A DNA stretch of 64,000 bases. Source: Flaccisagitta enflata. Its lineage: Eukaryota; Chaetognatha; Sagittoidea; Aphragmophora. The DNA lies in contig OZ231126.1 in the NCBI GenBank assembly GCA_965153355.1, positions 10,974,001 to 11,038,000 of the forward strand. Direction: 5' to 3'. The translations under genes and the position numbers were made by a program. This document shows positions 25,140-35,489 of this stretch, piece by piece. Position 1 is the stretch's first letter. Every line of letters begins with the position of its first letter. The notes under the pieces were generated by a model, which was not told the DNA's origin, ran no database searches, and saw nothing but the letters and a program-made list of their open reading frames with translations.

Positions 25140-25250
25140 GAAAGCATAAGTCATCGACCCCTTTAGAGCCCCTGCCCAAAAGTGGACCAACCAACCAACC
25201 GATGGACCGACATAGCGGGGTTTAGAGTCGCGTAGCACGTGACTAAAAAT
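25140..25250 (-). repeat. SHR repeat, TC subfamily, partial
   Basis: AGAGCCCCTGCCC, an ACCAACC/GGACCGAC tract, AGCGGGGTTTAGAG, then GTCGCGTAGCACGTGAC and TAAAAAT. Confidence 0.85.
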
Positions 25251-25644
25251 CTTTAAAAAGTAAAACTCGAAAAATATTTGTTGTAGAGTATTCTGCTTGG
25301 CGCCGAATGAAAGAGAATCATCAAATTTACTTACCCTATCAATTTTGTTAGAGGGCTCAAAATGAAAACCATGTCTCTCTGCATTGTGTCAAAAAGTCAA
25401 AGACTGATTTCGACTATTTTCCCGATCATACAGATTAGGTTTTTAAAAAGGGCGCTAAAATTGTAAAGGACGGACGATGACTATTAACTACTGAAAAAAG
25501 ATATGAAGATCAAGATAATTCGCTTCACGTTGGAAGGTGGAACAAAAAAAAAATGTAAAGCAACCAAATGTCCCCTTTGCCCAGAGAGGGGGGCTGGTCG
25601 GGGATGTGGAATCAAATATACCTCTGCTTTATCAACATCAAATA
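25251..25644. other. Opsin A intron, no gene recognised
   Basis: Sequence between an SHR copy and the splice-donor minisatellite. Confidence 0.5.
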
Positions 25645-26207
25645 ACAAATGTTCTTACCAAAGACACATTGTAGAAACAACATCATCATGACCATGCCAT
25701 GTTACAAATGTTCTTACCAAAGACACATTGTAGAAACAACATCATCATGACCATGCCATGTTACAAATGTTCTTACCAAAGACACATTGTAGAAACAGCA
25801 TCATCATGATCATGTCATGTTACAAATGTTCTTATCAAAGACACATTGTAGAAACAACATCATCATGACCATGCCTTATTACAAATGTTCTTACCGAAGA
25901 CACATTGTAGAAACAGCATCATCATGACCATGTCATGTTACAAATGTTCTTACCAAAGACACATTGTAGAAACAGCATCATCATGACCATGTCATGTTAC
26001 AAATGATCTTACCAAAAACACATTGTAGAAACAACATCATCACGACCATGCCATGTTACAAATGTTCTTACCACAGACACATTGTAGAAACAGCATCATC
26101 ATGACCATGTCATGTTACAAATGATCTTACCAAAGACATATTCTAGAAACAACATCATCATGACCATGTCATGTTACAAATGTTCTTACCAAAAACACAT
26201 TGTTTGG
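25645..26207 (-). repeat. 59-bp minisatellite made of opsin A exon a end plus its splice donor
   Basis: Unit starts fall at 25645, 25704, 25763, 25822, 25881, 25940, 25999, 26058, 26117 and 26176, an exact 59-base period. On the minus strand each unit is about 40 bases of exon (encoding GMVMMMLFLQCVFG) followed by about 19 intron bases beginning GTAAGAACATTTG. All complete units but one keep GT; the unit at 25822 reads ATAAG. The array continues at 27563 after a 1.36 kb insertion and ends in the real exon. Confidence 0.95.
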
Positions 26208-26867
26208 AAAAAAGTCGAAGAATACCTTCGGCTTTTTGAGACCTACGGCGAAAATCGATTTTCCCTTTTTCTCTTGGGGAGTTTGAGGAAGTTGATGTGC
26301 TTTTCGGGCCGAATGACACTACGTATGAAATTAATAGCTAAGAAAGAGCTTAATCTCCTCTTTCAGATGACGCCAAGCAGAATTCTGTGCGATCAATAGT
26401 TTCAGAGCTATGATTTTCTGAATCTTTTTTTATTTTTTCACATTTTTCACATTTTTCCCAAAAATGAGGAATTAAGGTATTAAAGTCTATTTGAACTTCA
26501 AATTGTCCCAGAAAATGATTGTGCATGCTGGCAGCAAAGGCTCCAACTCTTTTAGTCGTAGAATCTATAAGAGGCTTTGTCCATCTGTCCGTCAGTCCAT
26601 CTGTTGGTCTGTTGGTCCATCAGTCTATCTATGACAGCGTGCCCGCGAAGCCAACATTTAGGGTATCAAAATAGGTCAAAATAGAAAACATACATCAGTG
26701 AAAATAGAAGAACAAGTGAATAAAAGTGATTGAGATAGAACATGCATGATATTTGAAAGCAAAATTTGCATCCATTTAGCAAGAGACTCAGATTCAGCTT
26801 TTATAACGGAGAAAGATTTACTGAAAATTTTTACAAATTCCTTTTTTGTCACTGACAAGGGGTTGGT

Positions 26868-27004
26868 CGAAATTATAAATTTGCATAGAAAATGAAAAAA
26901 TGAAAAAACAAAGAACATAGTTCTCTTACCAAATCGTTTTTAGAGAGAACTATGTTTTTGAAAATGCAAATTTTTTCTGGGTGTGGCTTTCTTATAATTT
27001 CGAC
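26868..27004. repeat. Palindromic hairpin element core
   Basis: GGTCGAAATTATAAATTTGC pairs with GCAAATTTTTTC..TTATAATTTCGACC. The centre ACATAGTTCTCTTACC..GAGAGAACTATGT is also inverted. Related copies are at 36148-36291 and 45877-46011. Confidence 0.85.
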
Positions 27005-27392
27005 CTCAGAAAATAGAAAAAAATGTCAACAAAATTTCACTAAAAATCTTCATTTTCCGTCCATTTTCCATGAGAATTGCTTATCAAAAGGCGATTTAAA
27101 GCGTAAAATATGAAAAAGACGTATATATCAAGTGTATCCAGTGACAACTTGAGCAGTGAAAACGATTGTGGTTGGATAATTAGTCCATTATTGATTCAAA
27201 AGTGGGGTGAAGCACTTCATTTTTCCCTAGCAGATCTGACGTCCTATGGTGATCATGTCAAAAGTGGAAAAACAAACATTCTCTCTATGTTTCTCTCTCT
27301 CTGTCTCATTCTCTGTCTGTCTGTCTGTCCATCTGTCTGTCCATCCATCTGTCTGTCCATCTGTTTGTCCATCCATCTGTCTGTCCGTCGTG

Positions 27393-27512
<120 letters not shown>

Positions 27513-27562
27513 TCTCAGCATTTACGACTTTTTTCCTACAGCGATTAGCCGCTTTTATTGAT

Positions 27563-27725
27563 AGAAACAACATCATCATGACCATGCCATGTTACAAATG
27601 TTCTTACCAAAGACACATTGTAGAAACAGCATCCTCATGACCATGTCATGTTACAAATGTTCTTACCAAAGACACATTGTGGAAACAGCATCATCATTAC
27701 CATGCCATGTACCAAATGTTCTTAC
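27563..27725 (-). repeat. 59-bp donor minisatellite, exon-proximal part
   Basis: Three further units (starts at 27594, 27653 and 27712) continue the array of 25645-26207 and merge into exon a of opsin A at 27726, whose own donor is the first in the series. Confidence 0.93.
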
Positions 27726-27825
27726 CAAAGACACATTGTAGAAACAGCATCATCATGACCATGCCGTGTGCCCATTCAGGGACTCTGCCATCCGGCCGAA
27801 TACCATTTTCTGGTTCCCACCATTC
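27726..27825 (-). CDS. Opsin A exon a (N-terminus into TM1)
   Basis: This 100-bp exon encodes EWWEPENGIRPDGRVPEWAH and GMVMMMLFLQCVF(G). The Trp before AH aligns with bovine Trp35 and the terminal Gly with Gly51. It follows acceptor TATTACAG in phase 0 and closes in phase 1 at GTAAGAAC. Opsin B has the same at 38529-38628. An upstream exon with the start Met is required, but I could not identify it in 27826-32650. The 3' end of this exon is the source of the 59-bp array. Confidence 0.92.
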
Positions 27826-28173
27826 CTGTAATAGAAGCGTTTGTAGGTCAGGTCAAACAGAAATTCTCATGATAACCCGTGTCTGAGAGATGGGCAAATA
27901 ATTGCATTAATGGACTAGTGGATGGATTCTTGCACAGATTGTCACTGCCGAGAATTTAGGACACGAAAAGAACAAAAAAAGAAAGAAAACCAATTCAGCC
28001 CGTTAGCCCCATAAAAGTATGTATGCTATCGTTAAAACGAGAAAACTATGGCAATGAAAAAAAAACTAGCAAAATGTTTTGCTTATTTTTGTCAAATCCA
28101 AGGTTTGAGCTATAGGAAATCCGTAACCATTTTAAAAAATCTTTTGATTGCGACGTTACTGGTCATACTAACT

Positions 28174-28443
28174 TTTTAGTCGCGTGCTACGCGACTCTAA
28201 ACCCACTTTTTGGTCGGTCCGTCGGTCTGTTGGTCAGTCAGTTTGTCACAAAAAGGTTTTAAAGGTTTTTTTATTTCGTTTTTTATGTCTCTGAATAGTA
28301 GAAAAGAAACTTAAAGTAAAGTAAAGTAAACAGCCATTTCAAATGTCATTTTCAAAAAAAAAGTTGTTTGTCTGTCTGTCTGTCTGCCTGCCTGACTTTT
28401 TTTGAAAGTGTCGACGCACGCGACTTAGGTCTAATGACCTTGT
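28174..28443 (+). repeat. SHR repeat, TC subfamily, long-core variant
   Basis: AGTCGCGTGCTACGCGACT hairpin, CTAAACCCACTTTTTGG, GGTC/GTCC tract, a (GTCT)n stretch, then GACGCACGCGACTTAGGTC and TAATGACCTTGT. The same variant is at 31766-32042 and, reversed, at 58373-58605. Confidence 0.9.
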
Positions 28444-28544
28444 GCCGATTAGAAGTGGCATAGGTCTGAAGAAAGGTATGACAGATGGAAAAAAGTTTGT
28501 ATTTTTTCAGTTGAGATGATTTTACTGTGACATTTATAGGACTT

Positions 28545-29515
28545 GTGATGGTCAAAGAATTCACCTTAGGTAATGCAGTGATGTAAATGAGACTTGCATT
28601 GGATAAAGGTTACCCTTATAGTTTTGCTGTAAAGTGAATAAGCCTCATGCTGGTCACAGAAATTACCATCGGTTTTGCAGTGATGTAAATGAGACTTGTG
28701 TTGGACAGAGGTTATACCTATGATTTTGCGCGGATGTTAATAAGACTCATGCTGGTCACACAATTCACCTTTGGTCTTGCAGTGATGTGAATGAGACTTT
28801 TGTTGGACAAAGGTTACACTTATGGTATTGCTGCGATGTAAATAAGCCTCATGCTGGTCACAGAATTTACCTTTAATTTTGCAGTGATGTAAATTAGACT
28901 TGTGTTGGTCAAAAGTTACACTAATGGTTTTGCCGTGATGTTGATAACACTTGTGCTGGTCATAGAATTTACCTTTGAGTGATATAAATGAAACTTATGT
29001 TGGACTAAGGTTACACTTGTGGTTTTGCTGTATGTTCATAAGAGTCATTGATTGCACAATTTCCCTATGGTTTTGCAGTGATGTAAACAAGACTTGTATC
29101 GGATGATGGTTACACTAATGGTTTTGCTGTGACGTTGATAACACTTGTGCTAATCATAGAATTTACCTTGAGTTCTGCAGTGATGTAAATGAGACTTGAG
29201 TTGGCCAAAGGTTACGCTTGTGGTTATGCTGTGATGTTTATAAACCTCATGCTGGTTACGGAATTTATCTTTGGTATTGCAGTAATGTGAATGAGACATG
29301 TGTTGGTTAAAGGTTACACTTATGATTTTGCTGTGATGTTGATAAGACTCATACTGGTCACCCAATTTACCTTAGGTTTTGCAGTGATGTAAATGAGACA
29401 TATGTTGGACAAAGGTTACACTTATGATTTTGCTGTGATGTTGATAAGACTCATACTGGTCACACAATTTACCTTAGGTTTTGCAGTGATGTAAATGAGA
29501 CTTGTATTGGCCAAA
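28545..29515. repeat. 102-bp higher-order satellite built of two 51-bp half-units
   Basis: The anchor TGCAGTGATGTAAATGAGAC recurs at exact 102-base spacing: 28574, 28676, 28778, 28880, then 29074, 29176, 29278, 29380 and 29482. The unit near 28975 is short. Each 102-bp unit is two related 51-bp halves, one starting GCAGTGATGTAAATGAGACT and the other GCTGTGATGTTGATAAGACT. The minus strand can be read as a 34-residue His-rich repeat (CDQHESYQHH..., SVTFVQHKSHLHHC...), but stops break it; the longest open stretch is 71 codons. Confidence 0.93.
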
Positions 29516-30004
29516 GGCCCGCCCACTTCTGGAAATTGACTGGCGTCCATTTTGAGCTTCTTGACGGTCTTCAAGTTTACTCCTTCACCAACACATTAAA
29601 AGCGAGGCCGCCAAAGTGGACCAAATTCACGGTTCATAGTCAAAAAAACATTCTCATACCTTTTTTTCAGTTTGGTATGGAGCATGTAAACATGCCCTAA
29701 AAGATAGAAATTTGATCCTTTATTTTATTTTCTTATTAACTTTTTCTGATAAACGGTCGCGTCATAGTACTAAAATGTCAAATTGCCAGAGGATGCACTT
29801 CAATGAGAAATGGTTGCTTCGAAAAAAGAAGATTTGTGACAAAATCTCATTCTTCTTTCTCAAATGGATGAAAGAATTCTCTTTTTTTTTTTCTTTTTGC
29901 CGATGGCGTGACTGTGATGGCGTGAGAGAGGCCTTTTGGCGTGAGCTTCGAGCGTGACTGGGACGACGTCGATATTTGCCGCGAGCGCAAGCATCAGGGC
30001 AGAT
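29516..30004. other. No gene recognised
   Basis: Unique sequence between the satellite and a pyrimidine tract. Confidence 0.5.
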
Positions 30005-30180
30005 CGCATTCAATGTTTATTCCCCCCCTCTCCCCTCTCATTCCCCCTCTTTCCCTCCCCCTCTTCCTCTTCCCCCCCCCCTCTTCCTCTTCTCCCCCTC
30101 TTCCTCTTCTCCCCTCCTCCTCTTCTCTCCCTCTTCCTCTTCCCCCCTCTTCCTCTTCCCCCCTCTTCCTCTTACCCATC
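30005..30180. repeat. CCCCTCTTCCT pyrimidine minisatellite
   Basis: About 175 bases of purely pyrimidine CCCCTCTTCCTCTT units. It could form triplex (H-DNA). Confidence 0.95.
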
Positions 30181-30892
30181 TTTGATCGCGCTCACGCACG
30201 CGAATCTGTTTAAGTCGGCATTATTACTAGTCCGTCAATCCGTAAGTCATAATGTACTACTAATTTGGGTTGAGTTAGTCTTTGTAATAATTTTTTTGCA
30301 TAACATCCTTCTGGCCTCGGTCTGACGGCTTCATTTTTCCCGACCCTTTGCCAGGAATTTCAGGCCAAAGGCATGACTATTTCTTTTTAAGCAGCGGCCC
30401 TGAAGGAGACGATGCCCTGTTAAACAAAGGGGGACGTTATCGTACACGATTCCATTCTTTGTTTCTTGCATCTTTCACTGTTAAGGCCATTTGTCAGCGC
30501 TGTTAGATCTTAAGATCTGCTTTCACAGGCCCTCTTAAGCTAAGATTCAGTTTTCTTATACCTAAGAAATTAACCCACTCATGGCATAACTTGAGCCTGC
30601 GTAGGCGTTAAATAGGCCCTCTCCAGCCCTGAATCGAGTTCATGCCACACGAGCAATCATCGGCTTCCTCCAGCTCATCTTCCTTCTCAGTCACAATGAA
30701 GTAACGTTTCCTTTCGTTCTTTGACGCTTTCTCCCTTTGATGCTGCTGACCCTCTTCTTTTCGCTTAAAATCACAATGCTATAAAGCGAAAGCAGGGTAT
30801 TGGGTATTGCTGAGTACATACGCCCTTCGGCGACCAATGAATTTTTCTTGCCAGTCAAAGCATTACCGATCCTAAAATCCAACTGCTCATGA
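30181..30892. other. Intergenic, no gene recognised
   Basis: This lies between the 3' end of opsin B and the 5' side of opsin A. It includes GCAGCGGCCCTGAAGGAG (about 30393), a motif also found near 43208, 59384 and 60053, so part of it is repetitive. Confidence 0.45.
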
Positions 30893-31008
30893 AACAAGGC
30901 CAAGTAGGCAAATAGGTGCGACGTGTGGATCGTCGAACGAATGCGTTACAGACCGACAGACCAACCGACGGACACAGCCAGTTATAGAGGTGCTTTGTCG
31001 CACCTAAA
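30893..31008 (-). repeat. SHR repeat, GT subfamily
   Basis: AACAAGGCCAAGTAGGC, AGGTGCGACGTGTGGATCG, ACAGCCAGTTATAG, then AGGTGC-TTTGTC-GCACCT and AAAAAA, closely matching 20640-20765. Confidence 0.9.
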
Positions 31009-31138
31009 AAAAGACACAAGAAAATAGGAAATTTTGCTCATAAAAATCATTTACTATCTTGTTAATAAATATATCGCCATCTCAAAAAAAAACATCAACT
31101 TTGGAAGAATGTTGCTCCTAAACAATTAAAGTTATCAT

Positions 31139-31202
31139 AACCAGATTGGTCTCATTTTAAATATTTGTTTTTACTTGTTAAATTCTGACCAATCTGGTAA
31201 TT
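31139..31202. repeat. Foldback core, CCAGATTGG family
   Basis: AACCAGATTGGTCTCATTT pairs with TCTGACCAATCTGGTAA around a short AT loop. The same motif pair sits in the foldbacks at 16767-17532 and 17807-18333. Confidence 0.75.
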
Positions 31203-31765
31203 GTAATTTTATTTATTTAGAAGCCCCGCTTTTCCAAAATTAAGGCTTCTTTTCAGATGTTGATATACTTATTACCAAGATAATAGTTCTAAAGCTTAAT
31301 CAATGAAAATGATATTTCCGTCTGAGCTATTGCTTTTACTTTCCTTTTGTCTTCTTGTTTTGTTCTTTTTTTCTTTCATGACAGATTAAAGCTGCTGCCA
31401 TCGAGCCTCGCTAATGCACATCCGCCTTCTATGACTAGCAATTGCTTCTTGGACGGGCCAGTGAGTGTTGCTGAGGTTAACTAGCTTCAATTTCTAGTAC
31501 TATAACCAACGCCGGATACTACACGGCTACTCAAGTCGCGTAAGGGGCAATGATCAAGTCCTCACTCCACTTTTTTCAATGTTCGTATTGCTGTTGAAAT
31601 AGAAAAATCGAAATCTTAGACTGTAGTTACTTCACTGTTATGGTCCTTTTTTGCAATAAAATGTACATCACTGTTAAAATGCGGAACCAAATAAAAAAGA
31701 GCTAATTCTAGAAGAGGAATGATAGAAATCTACATTAAATTACATTATATTTTCCCCAAATTTTC
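31203..31765. other. No gene recognised
   Basis: Unique DNA. A short SHR end fragment (GCCGGATACTACACGGC..AAGTCGCG) lies at about 31512-31550. Confidence 0.5.
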
Positions 31766-32042
31766 TTTTTAGTCGCGTGCTACGCGACTCTATAAGCCAC
31801 TTTTCGGTCCGCCGGTCCGTCCGTCAGTCGGTCGGTCGGTCGGTCGGTCGGTCGGTCACAAATTTTTTTTTTAAGGCTTTTTATCGCTTTTAACCATCTC
31901 TAAGTAGTGGAGAAGAAGCTTGGAGCAGTAAATAGCTGTTTCAAATGTTTTTTTGAAAAAAAAAAAAACTGTTTGTCTGTCTGTCTGCCTGACTTTTTTT
32001 GAAAGTGCCGACGCACGCGACTTCGGTCTAATGACCTTGTTT
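31766..32042 (+). repeat. SHR repeat, TC subfamily, long-core variant
   Basis: AGTCGCGTGCTACGCGACT hairpin, CACTTTTCGGTCCGCC, (GGTC)n, (GTCT)n, GACGCACGCGACTTCGGTC and TAATGACCTTGT. Confidence 0.92.
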
Positions 32043-32656
32043 TCGCTATTTCCCCCTTTGATTTCCTTCCCCATCTCCAAACCCTTGTTTTCCTCCCCTC
32101 CCCCCCAGTTTTTTCTCTTTGCCTTCAACTTAAGAATCAAAATTTGCTGCAACTTGAAATTCTCTTGACTGCTCAACCTCTTGCAGCGGTCTCATTATGA
32201 AGTCTATCATGAGAAAAATGGGGCCCTAAAAAAAGAGAGGGCGATAAATGCAAGAAATACGGTAATCATCAATTAACAGTCGTCGGGTGTAATGCTCTTT
32301 CGATGGGTATCTCTATTTTCTGCATCTGAGCATAACCTACTTCCACATTTTTGTGAATAACTGTCATTTACCCTGTACATCATTATTTGATTATGACATA
32401 ATTGACGAACCATACGGATCGTGTATTCCATTTCTTTTTAACCATATCCATGAGGAAAATGTAATCTTAGAATAAATTCAACCGAATGTCATCTTAATAC
32501 AAAGATAACAAAGATGTGAAATTTCAGGGGTCGGATATTACCAGGGTTTTGAAAATATTTCCAGCTCGATGCAACAATATTCAAAAGTTTGTCAGATACA
32601 AGCTACAAGCACGGTGTGTAGTGCAATATTTGGTTCATATGAGAATATGAGTTAGA
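32043..32656. other. Downstream flank of opsin B
   Basis: AT-rich sequence after the opsin B stop codon in transcript sense. TTCTTTATT-type or AATAAA-like signals are not decisive in this composition. TTTGATTTCCTTCCCCATCTCC at about 32056 resembles the inside of the MITE at 22870. Confidence 0.4.
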
Positions 32657-32743
32657 CTACTGTTTTGGCACATCAAGATTGTTTCCAGATGTAACAGATG
32701 GTTGATTATTGTCGGTTATTTCAGTCTCTTTTTCGGGTGAAAC
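32657..32743 (-). CDS. Opsin B exon i (C-terminal tail)
   Basis: Terminal exon of 29 codons including the TAG stop. It encodes VSPEKETEITDNNQPSVTSG and NNLDVPKQ. It is Ser/Thr and acid rich, as in opsin tails phosphorylated by receptor kinases. The acceptor CTCTCAG in phase 0 joins exon h. Confidence 0.82.
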   Translation of the reverse strand, partial: VSPEKETEITDNNQPSVTSGNNLDVPKQ

Positions 32744-33871
32744 CTGAGAGGCAAAAAAAAACGACGAAAAAAATAGATGAGAGTAAATTTTGGGACCTTG
32801 AGGCGTGATAAATACAATGCGGTTGAAAAAGAGACGCACTTTCAAGTGGCTAATTATGCCTTTAAATCTTTGAAAAGCCACTTGAATTTTTTGACCATTG
32901 GCATTAGAAAGACCTTTGAAAATACTTTCATTGGGCGCCATAGTGATATTGCTATCTTTTTCTGTTCAGAAATTGCATCAGTTTAAGTGACAACATTCAT
33001 GTAAAGTATGGTGCGATCTTTCGCTCACCTTGTTTCCTGTTTTCTTGCCACCACCATCGTCATCGTCATCGTCATCATCTTCAATGCACTCAAATGGCAG
33101 CATTTCGAAAAGTGCCTGCCTACAAAAATGATTGTAGAATTGATAAAAGCGCTGTGGGAAGTGGCTTTTTCGGGATTGATTAAAAACGACATCCCCACCC
33201 CTCAAAGTAAGGGGCTGACTTTTTTCGGGCCATGACTAACATGTTCTATACTTTCACTTTCACAGAAAATGATCATCCAATTTGGCGAATGGCCACGATA
33301 CCTAAATCTCTTGTTTGTGCCCACGTAAAGAATGGGATCCAAGGTTGATTGGCATTTGGCTAAGATGGGCGTGATGCATTGGAAAAACATGGGCATGCTG
33401 TTAGGATCACCAAACGCATTTGTGAAAGCCACGATAGCGTATGGAACCCAGCAGATCACGAACGCGCCTGTGGAGTCGGCAGTCAGCGGACATAACATAA
33501 TAGGCATATATACCCTACCGTTGGTTTTGATCCAACATGCTGATAGTAAACAAATTATTGTATGCAACAACCAGTGGTTTAAATGACACCTGGCTGTAAT
33601 GTTACAAAATTGTAGCATTACAGCCGGCTGTAATTCTAACAACCCGTTGTTGAATACAACATTTTTTTTGTTACAGCCAGCTAATACTTGAGCAACTGAT
33701 TGTCCCATAAAATATTTTGTTTTTGAGCGGTATGTTAATTCAAAGCCAGTGGTGTGATATATATACCTATAGTGTTTTGTCCACTGACTGTCGGGGTTGT
33801 TTCCGCCCGACCAAATAAAGAGTAATATTTTTTAATTTAGTAGCTGTTTCGGTGTGACCGCTACGTCCATC

Positions 33872-33950
<79 letters not shown>

Positions 33951-35392
33951 TACTGTCGGTTTATATTTGTCTCTCTGTCCGTCCAACCGTACTCTGCTTA
34001 CATCCAAAACCCAGGTGTTTGTTTACGTCGAATTGATCTCATTTGAATTCATTGAAAATGAATTCTATATGGTACCGAAGATATGAAAATTGAATTGTAA
34101 ATCACATTGAATACCACACACCAAATTGCATCAAATGTCGCTCACTTAGCAACGAGAGAGAAGTGATGAGGATTTTCTTTTCCACGGCCAGATTTTTCCT
34201 TCCCTTTTCAGAGTTAATGTCCCAGACACCGTTTCTTGAAATATCGCGAATCTGAGTAGTCACAAAAGCACTGGATGGTCAGCACTCAGCAGTAAAATAG
34301 GGGGGGGGGCGCTAGAGGAGACAGATGATTTTTTTTTTCCATGTGTGATCTGCTCTTTCGAAACCGCTGCAAAAAAAAAAGAATCAGTTTTAATTTTTTA
34401 GCTCTTAGTTATCTTTGTACTCCTATTGAAACAAATACACTTTTTTTATTTTATAAGAACCAAGTTTATAAGAACGTTAGGCTTCAAATCATCAAAAATT
34501 TAAGAACATGCTAAGAACATTCAAAAGCTTTATTTCATCAAAAATTTAAGAACATTAAGCTTAAAATCTTTAAAATTTAAGAACATTTTTTCTCTGGGCT
34601 TTTTTCAATCGATTGTTCTTTGTAAATCAAAAGACTCTGTTCAGCAAATCAAGTTCCACTTTATATAGTATATATCTTTCTACTTTTATTAATCTTTTTA
34701 TTCACTTATAATGTTTAAACCTGCTGCTTTGTTATTTCATTGACATTTTCCTTCATTTTCTTATTAATAACAAACATAAAATAATTAAAAATGTTCTTAA
34801 TTGAAGGTTAAAAAGTGTGTTTAAATTAAGAACAATTTAAGAACGTTCAAGCCTTGAAACCGCTCAAAATTTAAGAACATTGAAGGCTTGCTCAAAAAAT
34901 GACGTTCTTATAAAATAAAAAAAGTGTACTTACGATTATTATCTTAAATTCCTAGTCGCACAGTCCTTAGTAGTTGCCATTACCAACAGACAACAGTCCA
35001 TAACTCTTACTCTTACCTCGATGTAAATAGAGTAGTAACAGAAGATTGCGATGATGAGGGGGATGCAGAAATTGATGATGAAGATTGTTATGATGAAGGA
35101 GCGATCGGAGTCATCTCGACTGAACCAATCAATTCCACATGCAGTCATTGGACCTGAATTGTTATATAATCGTTCAATCGCGTGCATGCGACTCTATGAC
35201 CCGCTCAGTCCGTCCGTCGGTCCGTCCGTAACACTTTTAAGTCATTTGAAATTATTCAAAGTTATTATAAGTCAATTTACATTTAGTCTCGTGGTTTTTT
35301 GGTCTTTTAGTCTTTTGGTCTTATGGTCTTAACAACCGCACGCGACTGTAAGGTGTTGGCCGTGTTCATTAAAAAAAAACCTCTACTTGTAA

Positions 35393-35489
<97 letters not shown>

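Noticed and set aside
33202-33301. Opsin B exon g reading through to a stop at 33202
   Set aside because: Splicing at GTATCG to 33119 gives NKRFR-QALFEMLP, the expected helix 8 sequence, whereas read-through gives an unrelated tail.
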